DNA of 64,000 nt, taken from positions 1-64,000 of the forward strand of contig CAYMEV010000008.1 of assembly GCA_964389675.1 (NCBI GenBank). Reading direction: 5' to 3'. Position numbers and translations under genes: made by a program. This document shows, in pieces, positions 35,638-45,134 of the stretch. Position 1 is the stretch's first letter. The number at the start of each line of letters is the position of its first letter. The notes below the pieces were generated by a model. The model had not been told where the DNA came from, searched no databases, and saw only the letters and a program-made list of their open reading frames with translations. The DNA comes from CAYMEV01 sp964389675 [NCBI: uncultured Candidatus Sumerlaeota bacterium] (GTDB lineage Bacteria > CAYMEV01).

Positions 35638-36990
35638 TTGATTTTTTGGCGAAAGATTTTAGATGACCTTAATAAATGGAAGATATCAAAATACAGAAAA
35701 CCTTTAGTGCTCAGGGGTGCAAGACAAGTCGGAAAAACCACTGTCATAAATAAATTTGGTGAATCATTTGATAATTTTATTTACCTGAACCTTGAGCTGT
35801 TATCAGATCGAAAATTTTTTGATGATGAGCGACGGAGCCTCAATGATATTATGCAAATGATATATCTTGAGAAAAAAAAGGAAAATAATGGAAATACCCT
35901 TCTATTTCTTGATGAGATACAGAATTCAGCAAATGCTGTTCAGCGCATGCGCTATTTCTTTGAGGATATGCCGGATCTTTATGTAATAGGTGCAGGTTCT
36001 CTCCTTGAAATCATGATGGATACACACAAAATAAGCTTCCCTGTAGGAAGAGTGGAATACCGCTATTTGTACCCTATGTGTTTTGAGGAATTTCTCCATG
36101 CAACAGGAGAAGAAGAAGTCCTGTCCAATTACAAAAAAACCCCTGCTCCAGAATGGTCTTTAGACAGGATAGCGAAGCTTTTTCACCATTATTCACTGAT
36201 TGGCGGCATGCCTGAAGCAGTCAGCCTATTCATTGAAAATAATAATATATTTTCACTAAAGCCTGTTTATCAGGGACTATTGACTTCCTATACTGATGAT
36301 GTCAGCAAATATGCAAAAAATAATAGTAACGCAATGATCATACGCCATATATTAGAAAGTTCAGCTTTTGAAGCAGGAAAAAGAATCACATTTGTAAAAT
36401 TTGGCAATTCACCATATCGGTCACGGGAGGTGGGAGATTCATTAAGAACACTGGAAAGAGCAATGCTCCTATATCTTCGCTATCCTACTACACAGACAAA
36501 AATTCCTCTGTTTCCTGACAAGAGGAAAAAACCGAAACTACAGCTTATTGATACCGGGCTTCTTAATTATGCGGCTGGACTGCAAAATGAATACTTCAGG
36601 CATGATAACCTCAATTCGTTTTATAATGGTATATTAGCTGAACATATAGTGGCCCAGGAAATTATTGCAAATGACAATTATCAAATTAAAAAGCCTCTTT
36701 TCTGGGTAAGGGAAAAAAGGCAATCAAGTGCTGAAATTGATATTATTCTTCAGTATGGTAACAGGGTAATTCCGGTAGAGATAAAATCAGGCAAACAGGG
36801 TACTCTTCGCTCTCTTCATTCTTATGTCGACATCTCCGGGTCCAAAAATGCAATACGGTTATACAGCGGAGGTATATCCATCAAAGATAGTATTACTCCC
36901 AGAGGTACAAAATTCAAACTGATGAACCTGCCTTACTGTTTTGCATCCAGAATAAGCAATTATCTGAAATGGATGGAATCTGAAATTTAA
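35638..36990 (+). CDS. AAA_14/DUF4143 ATPase
   Basis: A 450-residue ATPase of the type with an AAA_14 core and C-terminal DUF4143. Walker A is GARQVGKT (27-34). Walker B is LLFLDEIQ. The sensor region is VIGAGSLLEI followed by FPVGRVEYRYLYPMCFEEFL, and the DUF4143 part ends with VREKRQSSAEIDIILQ...PVEIKSG, which resembles a restriction-endonuclease-like fold (D...E-x-K). These genes are common, mobile and of unknown function. The start is a TTG at 35638 with GGG(A) a few bases upstream; the ATG at 35631 is out of frame and encodes only 11 codons. The gene is bracketed by the 58-bp repeat, so it appears to be an insert in the Mo block. Confidence 0.85.
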   Translation: MIFWRKILDDLNKWKISKYRKPLVLRGARQVGKTTVINKFGESFDNFIYLNLELLSDRKFFDDERRSLNDIMQMIYLEKKKENNGNTLLFLDEIQNSANAVQRMRYFFEDMPDLYVIGAGSLLEIMMDTHKISFPVGRVEYRYLYPMCFEEFLHATGEEEVLSNYKKTPAPEWSLDRIAKLFHHYSLIGGMPEAVSLFIENNNIFSLKPVYQGLLTSYTDDVSKYAKNNSNAMIIRHILESSAFEAGKRITFVKFGNSPYRSREVGDSLRTLERAMLLYLRYPTTQTKIPLFPDKRKKPKLQLIDTGLLNYAAGLQNEYFRHDNLNSFYNGILAEHIVAQEIIANDNYQIKKPLFWVREKRQSSAEIDIILQYGNRVIPVEIKSGKQGTLRSLHSYVDISGSKNAIRLYSGGISIKDSITPRGTKFKLMNLPYCFASRISNYLKWMESEI

Positions 36991-37292
36991 ATCAATTATT
37001 TTTATTTAAGAGCAGTATAAAACTATTATTCCTGTCTGTAATTCTTGTTTTTATACTAACAGCGGCGAAGGATTCCTGCCTGTCACACCTGATAAGATAC
37101 TCAATTATCTTAAGAAGAAAAAGATGATTTAAAAAGACAGTTATTTTTCATTTATTTTAGAATCTATTTCAGTCCTTTCCTTCAAATATCAGTAATATGG
37201 ACGGAGATAGAAATGCATTCAGGAAAATGGATATAATCAACGTTTTTTTTTAATCCTCAGTATATGATCAATGCTTCGGTTCTGATGATGGG
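36991..37292. other. Intergenic region with a duplicated hydroxylase tail
   Basis: A gene-free stretch between two converging genes. It holds copy B of the 58-bp repeat (37069-37126) and otherwise AT-rich sequence with no recognisable element. The first about 78 bases after the ATPase stop have no counterpart at the other side. Confidence 0.5.
37069..37126 (+). repeat. 58-bp direct repeat, copy B
   Basis: Differs from copy A (35281-35338) only at position 6 (T for C) and position 55 (G for T). It keeps an open frame (LPVTPDKILNYLKKKKMI then stop), so it could be the original end of the hydroxylase gene or the tail of a second, deleted copy. Confidence 0.9.
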
Positions 37293-39815
37293 TTATTCAG
37301 CCTTAGGTTTATCGAGGGCTTCTCTAATCTTTTTGGAAAGCGTCTTCATTTTGAAGGGTTTTTGTATAAACCCCCTGCAGCCGCGCTGGAATATCTGTTC
37401 TGCCTGGCCATCCAGGCTGTACCCGCTTGAAAGGATCACCTTTATATCCTCCCTGATATCCTTAAGACAGTCAAATACTTCGCTCCCGCTCATTCCAGGC
37501 ATTATCATATCAAGGATAACAATATCGATCTCATTCTGACGGGCTTTAAATATTTCAATTGCTTCCTGGCCGTTCACAGCTGTAAGGACTCTATAACCAA
37601 GGTTCTTGAGCATGCTGGTCCCAACCTGTATTATCATTTCTTCATCATCTATGAACAGAACAGTTTCTGAACCGGCAAGAATCTCTACCTGTTCAGATAC
37701 AGCTTCTTTTAGAACGGACTTGTCTGATGCCGGCAGATAGATGCAGAAGGTGGAACCCTTGCCCTTTTCGCTGGTCACTGTTATAAAACCGTTGTGATTC
37801 TGGATTATCCCATAGGCAGATGCAAGGCCAAGCCCTGAACCGCGAGACATTTCCTTCGTGGTGAAAAAAGGCTCAAATAGGCGATGTTTAATGTTTTCAT
37901 CAATGCCGGTGCCGGTATCCCTTACGGATATCATTACATATTTTCCGGCTGAGACATGATACTGGTCTGCAAAATCTTCTTCCAGCAAGACTGACTCGCT
38001 CATAATATAAAGGTCTCCGCCTGAAGGCATAGCCTGCCATGCATTTACATAGAGATTCAGCAGGACCTGCTCTATCTGGCTCTGGTCAGCCTCAACGACA
38101 CAGCTGCCTTTTCCATATACGGTGTGTATGACTATCTCTTTTTTTGTATGGCTGAACATCTCAGTGGTCTTCTCTATGAGAGAATTAATATCTGTGGCTT
38201 TTACCTCATACTTGCCGCCCCTTGCAAAGCCCAGAAGCTGGCGGGTCAGCTCTGACCCGCTCTGAACGCACTTCTCAATATTGCGCAGGTTCTTATAACG
38301 GGGATGGGCAGTATTGATGTCAGAATACATCAGAGCAGCATTACCCTGTATTGCCATCAGAAGGTTGTTAAAATCATGGGCGATCCCACCGGCCAGCGTG
38401 CCAAGCGACTCCATCTTCTTTGCATGGACAAGCTGTGCTTCAAGCCTTTTTCTTTCGGTTATATCGCGGGCTATTCCATGGAAACCTGTTGGCTTTCCTT
38501 CTACGTTCTTCTTCAGAGTGACTGATATTTCAATGCAGATGGATTCCCCGCCTCTGGTTATTGCCTCCCATTCAAGCTGTTTAACCGGCTTGCCTGTTTT
38601 ATATATATCCTTAAATTTTTCATACAGGTATTTCTGCCAGGGAGGTTTTGCGAAATTCTTGAAATTCATTCCCTGCAGCTCTTCTTTTGTATAACCGGAT
38701 ATCCTGCACAGCTGGTCATTAAAAAATACCACATAACCGGCTAGATCAAGTTCAAAGTAAATATCCTCTATGTTTTCAAGTATGTTGCGGTATTTCTCTT
38801 CACTGATGCGCATGGCTTCCTCAGATCTTTTCCTGTCTGTTATGTCAATTACTGATATGATCCCTGCAGGTTTCCCTCCCATGATCGTCGATGCACCTGA
38901 CAGGTCGACCCATTTTTCTCTGCCATCTTTGCAGATTATCTTAAACTCATACCTTCTTTCAGCAGGCTTGCCCTTCTGCCTGTCCTCACCCCTCTGCTTG
39001 ATCAGGTCTTTATAATCGGGATGCACTATGTCCCAGAAGTTCATTCTAAGCAGTTCATCCTGAGGATATCCGCTTATCTCCTGCGCTGCAGGGTTTGCAT
39101 ATACCCACTTGTCATCCTGGTAAAGCATGATAGCGGTCGGAGTGGAATCTGCCAGCACCCTGAATTTTTCCTCGCTCTCACGCAGTGCCGTTTCAACTTC
39201 TTTTCTGCTGGTGATATCCCTTGCTATCCCGATCCTTCCGGTAGGCTTGCCGCTATCATCAAACATGGTTGCTACATTGGCCTCAAAGCTGGTTTTCTCA
39301 CCCTGTTTGCCGATTACCTCTATCTCATATGCTGGGACTTTTTCTCCTGCTATCCCCCTTTTAAAATTTCTGAGAGCTTTTTCCCTGCTTTCAGGAGACA
39401 AAATATCCTGGAAAGGCCTGTTAATGAGTTCATCTCTCCGGTAACCAAGCCCCTTTTCAGACTCAGGATTGAGGTATATAAAGGTTCCCTTCTTATCAAG
39501 GATAAATACGACATCATTGAGTGTCTCGACAAGGGTCCTGTATCTGACCTCGCTGTCGCCAAGAGCCCTTTCAATATTTTTGCCTTTTGACAGAAGATGG
39601 TGGGCAAATATGCCGATCAGTATAAATATTAAGACAAAAAAAAGGCGGGTTGACCATACATGGGGCTGATCAGGGAAAATATGGGATTTAAGGCCCTGTC
39701 CGGGAAATAAATAATAGTGTATTATTGATTCTGCAATCCAGTAGAAAACCCCTAATAAAACCCCTATAAATATGAGGCAATCAGAAATATTTCTCTTTTT
39801 CTGAACCTTTTTCAT
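37293..39815 (-). CDS. Hybrid sensor histidine kinase with PAS domains and receiver
   Basis: An 840-residue membrane protein. Two transmembrane helices (about 14-32 and 58-73) flank a loop of only about 25 residues, so sensing is likely in the cytoplasm. There are three PAS(-PAC) domains at about 85-205, 215-335 and 345-460, each closing with DIT(S/D/E)RK. The HisKA motif GGIAHDFNNLL has phospho-acceptor His480. The HATPase has DTGTGID, FFTTK and GSGLGLA. The C-terminal receiver has Asp769 (ILDMIMPGMSG) and its Lys in QKPF. The protein relays phosphate from His to its own receiver. No separate response regulator is adjacent, so the partner is elsewhere. Confidence 0.92.
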   Translation of the reverse strand: MKKVQKKRNISDCLIFIGVLLGVFYWIAESIIHYYLFPGQGLKSHIFPDQPHVWSTRLFFVLIFILIGIFAHHLLSKGKNIERALGDSEVRYRTLVETLNDVVFILDKKGTFIYLNPESEKGLGYRRDELINRPFQDILSPESREKALRNFKRGIAGEKVPAYEIEVIGKQGEKTSFEANVATMFDDSGKPTGRIGIARDITSRKEVETALRESEEKFRVLADSTPTAIMLYQDDKWVYANPAAQEISGYPQDELLRMNFWDIVHPDYKDLIKQRGEDRQKGKPAERRYEFKIICKDGREKWVDLSGASTIMGGKPAGIISVIDITDRKRSEEAMRISEEKYRNILENIEDIYFELDLAGYVVFFNDQLCRISGYTKEELQGMNFKNFAKPPWQKYLYEKFKDIYKTGKPVKQLEWEAITRGGESICIEISVTLKKNVEGKPTGFHGIARDITERKRLEAQLVHAKKMESLGTLAGGIAHDFNNLLMAIQGNAALMYSDINTAHPRYKNLRNIEKCVQSGSELTRQLLGFARGGKYEVKATDINSLIEKTTEMFSHTKKEIVIHTVYGKGSCVVEADQSQIEQVLLNLYVNAWQAMPSGGDLYIMSESVLLEEDFADQYHVSAGKYVMISVRDTGTGIDENIKHRLFEPFFTTKEMSRGSGLGLASAYGIIQNHNGFITVTSEKGKGSTFCIYLPASDKSVLKEAVSEQVEILAGSETVLFIDDEEMIIQVGTSMLKNLGYRVLTAVNGQEAIEIFKARQNEIDIVILDMIMPGMSGSEVFDCLKDIREDIKVILSSGYSLDGQAEQIFQRGCRGFIQKPFKMKTLSKKIREALDKPKAE

Positions 39816-40011
39816 TCTGTCTTCACCCGAAATCGCATTTATTATTAATTGCTGATATTTATACGCTGATTCAAATATTAATTATAATCGCTTCAATTGC
39901 TGAAGTCAATAAGCATATTAGAAGAAAACAGCTTCGCGTTTATTTAGTATTTTTCATTGCAATCAAAAGCCATGAGAATTTCCAGATATTTAAGGATTAT
40001 TCTACTCTCTG

Positions 40012-40731
40012 CTACCTGCTGCAGGGGCAGAACCTCTTATATCCGCAGAAAAATGCGGGATAAGCAGCCGTTACACCGTAAAATATCATGGGTTTTTCAC
40101 TCTGGAGACCGCTGAATGTCTTATTTACGAACAGAGATCCGGTCGCCAGGATTATATCGGCCCATTTTAGGATATCAGGGGTTTTCTCGGGGCCTTCGAT
40201 CTGCATTCCGAACCTTTCTTTTCCTATATTGTCTCTGTCAAGGTCCGCCGCCCTTAAGCTGAATCTCTTTGATAATACTTCAAGCATGGCAGGCTGGTAG
40301 CCAATAAATGCAATTTTTGGGCTTCCATAATTTTTTATGATAAAGCCCAAAAGCTTCTCTGAACATATTTTCGGCTCTTCATTCCTGCAGTGGACAGTAC
40401 TGCTTATGATGCTGAAATGGCGCATTACAGCATTCAGGCCTGCAATGAAGATACCCCTGGAACAATTGTTATTGAGGCTTATATCAAGAAATTCACTTAT
40501 ACTGCCCTCAAAAACACCTGGCATATCGGTGAATGCCTGTCCCTTTGACCCTTTAAAATCAGCCTCTATCATGGCTTCCTTACCCTTAAGCAGTGGAAAA
40601 TCCCTGCGGTGGGGATTCCCTATGGCTTCCTTCGGGGTCAGGGGCCTGGCTGAGACGATCTTTATCGTTTCATTTAATGAGCATTGAAGCCTTTTTTTCA
40701 ATGCTTCCTTAAAAGACTGAAAATAATCCAT
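40012..40731 (-). CDS. DUF364-like Rossmann-type protein (putative metal-chelation/Mo-related)
   Basis: A 239-residue cytoplasmic protein. Its C-terminal half looks Rossmann-like (KIAFIGYQPAMLEVL, ADIILATGSLFVNKT). The middle segment HCRNEEP resembles the DUF364 'heavy-metal chelation' group, whose members sit near metal or molybdenum genes. It ends in CGYKRFCPCSR with three cysteines. The Mo block at 29.6-35.3 kb is a few kb away, so a role in metal or cofactor handling is plausible but not shown. It is a single gene. Confidence 0.55.
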   Translation of the reverse strand: MDYFQSFKEALKKRLQCSLNETIKIVSARPLTPKEAIGNPHRRDFPLLKGKEAMIEADFKGSKGQAFTDMPGVFEGSISEFLDISLNNNCSRGIFIAGLNAVMRHFSIISSTVHCRNEEPKICSEKLLGFIIKNYGSPKIAFIGYQPAMLEVLSKRFSLRAADLDRDNIGKERFGMQIEGPEKTPDILKWADIILATGSLFVNKTFSGLQSEKPMIFYGVTAAYPAFFCGYKRFCPCSR

Positions 40732-40856
40732 TCTGTTTTAATTTCCCTTTAATTAAGAATTATTAGATCAGAACCAAAATTATTGCAAGCTGAAAAGAAA
40801 GGCCTTTATCAGGTATAGTTTAATCAGATAATAACTGTTTTTTATGGGAAATGACC

Positions 40857-41762
40857 TTAGCTGACCCTGTTTCTGCCATTATTCTTGCTTATATACATCT
40901 TCTGATCAGCTTTATTTATAAGGCTTTTTTTTGTACATCCGGGAAATGAAAGAACAGTGCCTATTGACACAGTAATTTTCAGTGTTTTCCCTCTGCCCAG
41001 GTCCAGAAAACTGCTTTCAACCAGTACCCTTATTCTTTCTGCTATCTGGCCCAAAACCTCATCATTGCATAAAGGCAGAAGAGCTACAAACTCATCCCCT
41101 CCGTTTCTGAAGAGTATATCAAAGGACCTCAGCGAGTTCCTGATTGTATTGGCGGCCATCCTGAGCACCTGGTCGCCGGCCTCATGCCCGTATCTGTCAT
41201 TGACTTCCTTAAAGTTATCTATATCTATATAAAGGACTCCAAACCGGGAATCATAAAGCCTGAAGTGTTCATAAAGCCTGTCAAGGTAGAGCTCTCCGTA
41301 TTTTCTGTTCCCAATTCCTGTCAGATGGTCCCTGTAAACTTCCTTTTTTACCTTCTCCAGTTCAGTAAGTATGCTCCTGTCATGAGAAATTTCAGTAAAG
41401 AACTCTATTGCACCATTTATTTTGCCCTGATTGTCATATACCGGCTGAATCCTTACCCTGACGGGGACCCTGTGGCCGTCCTTATGATGCAGGTATATTT
41501 TCATCTCATTATGAGAAGCTCCTGAAATAACGAGTGCAAGAGGGCATCCTGTGGTACAAAGCTCCCTTCCAAGATCGTCAACATGCTTCAGGATATTGTC
41601 AGCACACCTCTTCCCCGTTATCTCTTTCCTCTTAAAGCCTGTAATAATCTCTGCACCAGTATTCCAGTAGACGATCCTCCTCTCCCTGTCAACAATATAT
41701 ACACCCTCAAAGAGACTGTCCAGCAGATCGGCTGTAGATCCTGAATTAAGGTCAATTATCAA
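40857..41762 (-). CDS. PAS-GGDEF diguanylate cyclase
   Basis: A 301-residue cytoplasmic enzyme that makes cyclic di-GMP. A PAS/PAC domain occupies about 8-125 (IVDRERRIVYWNTGAE; a CxxxC-like pair lies in ELCTTGCPLA). The GGDEF domain has the intact catalytic motif NGGDEF (Asn220-Phe225). An inhibitory site R-S-F-D lies exactly five residues upstream of GGDEF, so product feedback is likely. There is no EAL domain and no membrane segment. Neighbours are a DUF364-like gene and exonuclease III with 120-190 base gaps, so it is probably monocistronic. Confidence 0.9.
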   Translation of the reverse strand: MIIDLNSGSTADLLDSLFEGVYIVDRERRIVYWNTGAEIITGFKRKEITGKRCADNILKHVDDLGRELCTTGCPLALVISGASHNEMKIYLHHKDGHRVPVRVRIQPVYDNQGKINGAIEFFTEISHDRSILTELEKVKKEVYRDHLTGIGNRKYGELYLDRLYEHFRLYDSRFGVLYIDIDNFKEVNDRYGHEAGDQVLRMAANTIRNSLRSFDILFRNGGDEFVALLPLCNDEVLGQIAERIRVLVESSFLDLGRGKTLKITVSIGTVLSFPGCTKKSLINKADQKMYISKNNGRNRVS

Positions 41763-41955
41763 TCTTTATCACCCCTGATAATAATACATTTTATAATACG
41801 TTCTTTCATAACCTGGTGTTTTCTTAACAATATCTGATCCATGAGTCATTATAGTCACTTTTTATATTAAATGGGATACTAAAGTCCATATCATTTCATG
41901 AGATCCCTGCATATTGCTCTATCAGAAACAATAATACTTCATCCCTGATAACAGT

Positions 41956-42723
41956 TTATTCATGCTCTAATTCAATCATGACCGGGCAGTGGTCAGAACC
42001 ATGAACATCGTCAAGGATAAGGGATTTTTTTATCCCTGGAAGAAATTCCTCATTACAGAAAAAGTAGTCAAGCCTCCACCCTACATTCCTTTCCCGCGCC
42101 CTTGTCTTATAATCCCACCAGGTATACCTGCCCGGCCCTTTGTCAAAATGCCTGAACACATCAGCAAAGCCATGCTCTATTACCCTTGTAATCCAGTCCC
42201 TCTCAACAGGCAGGAATCCTGATGTATTTTCATTCTCTTTAGGCCTTGCAAGGTCTACAGGCTTGTGTGCGGTATTCACATCACCGCAGAAGATAATGTT
42301 TTTCCCGCTTTTTTTTAAGGAATCTATGTAAAAAAGGAATGACTCATAGAACCTGAGCTTGTAATCCAGCCTTGCCTCAGACATATTGCCGTTCGGAAAA
42401 TAAATGTTAAGCAGAATATAGCTTCCATAATCACACCCTATAAGGCGCCCTTCGCTGTCAAAACTGCCATCGGAGAATGTCCTTATTATCCCTTCCGGTT
42501 TGAGTTTTGTAAAGATAGCTACTCCGCTGTATCCCTTTTTTTCAGCACAGGCATAGTACCTGTGATAGCCTGAATTTTCAAGGCTGAAATCATCAAGTTT
42601 ATCCTCTGAGACCTTTGTTTCCTGGATGCACAGTATATCCGGCCTATATTCCTTCAGCCAGTCCTCAAAGCCCTTTTTCAGGATTGCCCTGATGCCGTTT
42701 ACATTCCATGATACTATATTCAT
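41956..42723 (-). CDS. xthA: Exodeoxyribonuclease III
   Basis: A 255-residue AP endonuclease/3'-5' exonuclease for base-excision repair. Motifs: MNIVSWNVNGIRA at the start, CIQETKV (metal-binding Glu), FCGDVNTAH, and HGSDHCPVMIEL at the end. An ATG at 42795 exists in frame, but 42723 is chosen because the conserved N-terminus begins there, AAGGAT lies just upstream, and it avoids an overlap with the ABC permease gene that stops at 42741. The gene is the last of the ABC operon, 17 bases after the permease. Confidence 0.92.
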   Translation of the reverse strand: MNIVSWNVNGIRAILKKGFEDWLKEYRPDILCIQETKVSEDKLDDFSLENSGYHRYYACAEKKGYSGVAIFTKLKPEGIIRTFSDGSFDSEGRLIGCDYGSYILLNIYFPNGNMSEARLDYKLRFYESFLFYIDSLKKSGKNIIFCGDVNTAHKPVDLARPKENENTSGFLPVERDWITRVIEHGFADVFRHFDKGPGRYTWWDYKTRARERNVGWRLDYFFCNEEFLPGIKKSLILDDVHGSDHCPVMIELEHE

Positions 42724-42740
42724 AGGCCTGATCCTTCTTT

Positions 42741-43859
42741 TCAGTCCTTTATCCTGAAATATCTTACTGCCAGGAAAGTGGAAACAAATCCCCATCCCAG
42801 AAGCACGAGGAGATTGGGGATTATATCAGCCAGCCCCTTATTAAAGAAGATTATCTTATGGAATGAATCCATTGCCCAGTAGGCAGGCGATATCATTGCT
42901 ATCTTCTTGAAAGTCTCGGGTACAACCTCTATAGGCCACCAGCATCCTCCAAGAGCTGAAAATATATTCGCAGCAAGGACTGATATCCCTACAATAAGGT
43001 CTTCCTTTCCTACCACAGAACCGACAAAGATACCGAGAGATGCAATAGTTGCAGAAAAAACAGCAACATTAAGAAGAAAAAGGAAAAAATTGCCCATATT
43101 GAACCTGAACAGCAGGACACCTGCGACAACCAGTATGAAAGCCTGCAGGAGGCCCATCATGAACCTGCCCAGAAATTTACCCCCCCATAGCTCGGACATG
43201 GAAGTGTCTGAGAATAATATACGGGTAAGGACACCGTGTTTACGGTCTTCCATGACCGTAATCCCTCCGTAGATAAGGACCATCATCATTATAAACTGCA
43301 CTGTCGTACCCGGTATTGTATGGTCAAATCCAGTAGGCACCTTTTTGACTGCACCTTCCGGGAATTGTGTCCGCACTTCCACAATATCCTTATACATGGA
43401 GGCATTTTCCTGGAAACCAGCCGGATTACCGCTTTCCTGAAGCACAAGCTCTGTTATTATCTTTGCTATTGCCTGGATTATCTTTGTTTCTGCCTGGGCA
43501 GCTGCATTTACACTTGCCTTTGAATTCTTCCTGAATATGAGGGGCTGGGATTTTTTCAGGGCAATATTATCCGAGAAATCCTCAGGTATTATCAGTATTC
43601 GGTTGTATTCTGAAGGTTCGCTCTCAGCCACATCCAGTTCAATATCCGGTGATTTCAGCTTCTCGATAAAATAACTGCCCCATTCTCCCCTGTCCTGGTT
43701 CAATACAGTAAGAGACGCTTTGGCCGGGCCGCTGTCCTTATAGATATTCCCGAAAATGAATATAAAGACCAGTGGAAACAGAAGGGTCCAGAAGAAGAAG
43801 ACCTTGTCCCTTACCATCATCCTGATATCATTTATACCTATATGCCAGATATTCTTCAT
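42741..43859 (-). CDS. ABC-2 type transporter permease
   Basis: A 372-residue permease with one N-terminal transmembrane helix (about 20-38), a large extracytoplasmic domain (about 40-180), and a C-terminal group of five helices. This is the ABC-2 layout for efflux of drugs, polysaccharide or lipid-linked substrates. GCWWPIEVVPETFKKIAMISPAYW is the conserved late motif. It pairs with the neighbouring permease and ATPase, all minus-strand, with 33 bases between the two permeases. The two different permeases with one ATPase suggest a heterodimer. Confidence 0.88.
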   Translation of the reverse strand: MKNIWHIGINDIRMMVRDKVFFFWTLLFPLVFIFIFGNIYKDSGPAKASLTVLNQDRGEWGSYFIEKLKSPDIELDVAESEPSEYNRILIIPEDFSDNIALKKSQPLIFRKNSKASVNAAAQAETKIIQAIAKIITELVLQESGNPAGFQENASMYKDIVEVRTQFPEGAVKKVPTGFDHTIPGTTVQFIMMMVLIYGGITVMEDRKHGVLTRILFSDTSMSELWGGKFLGRFMMGLLQAFILVVAGVLLFRFNMGNFFLFLLNVAVFSATIASLGIFVGSVVGKEDLIVGISVLAANIFSALGGCWWPIEVVPETFKKIAMISPAYWAMDSFHKIIFFNKGLADIIPNLLVLLGWGFVSTFLAVRYFRIKD

Positions 43860-43892
43860 ATAAAATACACCTTCAATGCTAAATACCCCTGC

Positions 43893-45134
43893 TCACAGTT
43901 TTATCCTTTTTTTAAGCATTACCGATGCTGAAATAAAAAGAAGGATGCCTGCCGCCATAAGAATGAATATAGAATCTGAAGGGAATATGCCATCTTTTAT
44001 CTTCAGGCTGCCCTGAATGAACCAGTAATTGGGGGTTATCCTTGAAAAGATCTGCACCCCTGAAGGAAGGTTGTTGACCGGCAGGATGCTCCCGCCGAAT
44101 GCGCTGAAGCCAAGTATTATTGGAGCAGAAAAAGCCCCTGCCTGGTTCCTGTTTTTAAAAAAGGAGTTAAGAAGTGAAAACAGGGATGCAATACAGAAGC
44201 ATGTAACAGCACTTAAAAGAAAAAGGCTCAAATAACTGCCCCATTTAATATTAAATACCATAGAGCCTGCTGCTACAGTAAGGATAAGGACAGCCGTACC
44301 CATAAACCAGCCGCTTAATATCCTTGCCATAATGATCTCGCCTGTCTTAAGGGGAGAGAACATCATGCGCTGAAGTTTGCCATCTTCTCTCTCTGACAGT
44401 ATCTCCCTGATAAATATCTCTATTATGAAAAACAAAAACATTATAGTCATTCCGGGTAATATATGGGAAAAAAGATTCAGGGCTGTCCCCTTCTCCTCTT
44501 CTGTCCTGCCCGTTACCTCGCTGTTCAGCTTAATTAAAAGAGGGTCAAGGTACTTAGCCAGGCTTTCTATCTTTGCCCTGCCTCTTTCCATGAAAGGTAC
44601 CATATCCTGAATATTCACATCCTCTATTTCTTTATTCAGTGTACGGTCTATCTCCTTTATCTCCGGTTCAAAAGCCAGCACCAGGCCTGAGATAATCACA
44701 GCATATGTATTCATGAATTCTTCAACTATATTGGGAAGAAACTGCTCAGCCGGGTTCTTTATCACGGTCAGATCTGTTTTTTCTGCTTTAATCAGTTTTT
44801 CAGAAAAGTTTTCAGGTATGATAACCAGTGCTGATGCCTTGCCCTTTGATATGAGTTTCATGCCGTCCTCTTCCCCTACCATGCTTATATCAAACATATC
44901 CTTTATCTCAGGGGATGAGAAAGAGCCTAAAAACATCTGTGATCCTATGTTTTTATCTTTGTCGGCTATAAGGACCTTTATTCTGGGCAGTTCATTCTGA
45001 TCACTGCCCGGGCTGAAGACAGAGCCTATTATGCCTGTCATAATGAGAGGGGTTATCATAAGCACAAGGATTGCAAGGGGTGATTTCAGGCGCCTTTTCA
45101 AGTCATTCCTGAATATAAGGAGAATCCGCCTCAA
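43893..45134 (-). CDS. ABC-2 type transporter permease
   Basis: A 413-residue partner of the permease at 42741-43859, with the same layout: N-terminal helix (about 17-38), extracytoplasmic domain (about 40-225), and a C-terminal helix group. It carries the ABC-2 motif GSILPVNNLPSGVQIFSRITPNYW. Its ATG overlaps the ATPase stop by 4 bases (ATGA), so they are translationally coupled. The substrate is unknown; ABC-2 exporters of this type are often for antibiotics or organic solvents. Confidence 0.88.
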   Translation of the reverse strand: MRRILLIFRNDLKRRLKSPLAILVLMITPLIMTGIIGSVFSPGSDQNELPRIKVLIADKDKNIGSQMFLGSFSSPEIKDMFDISMVGEEDGMKLISKGKASALVIIPENFSEKLIKAEKTDLTVIKNPAEQFLPNIVEEFMNTYAVIISGLVLAFEPEIKEIDRTLNKEIEDVNIQDMVPFMERGRAKIESLAKYLDPLLIKLNSEVTGRTEEEKGTALNLFSHILPGMTIMFLFFIIEIFIREILSEREDGKLQRMMFSPLKTGEIIMARILSGWFMGTAVLILTVAAGSMVFNIKWGSYLSLFLLSAVTCFCIASLFSLLNSFFKNRNQAGAFSAPIILGFSAFGGSILPVNNLPSGVQIFSRITPNYWFIQGSLKIKDGIFPSDSIFILMAAGILLFISASVMLKKRIKL

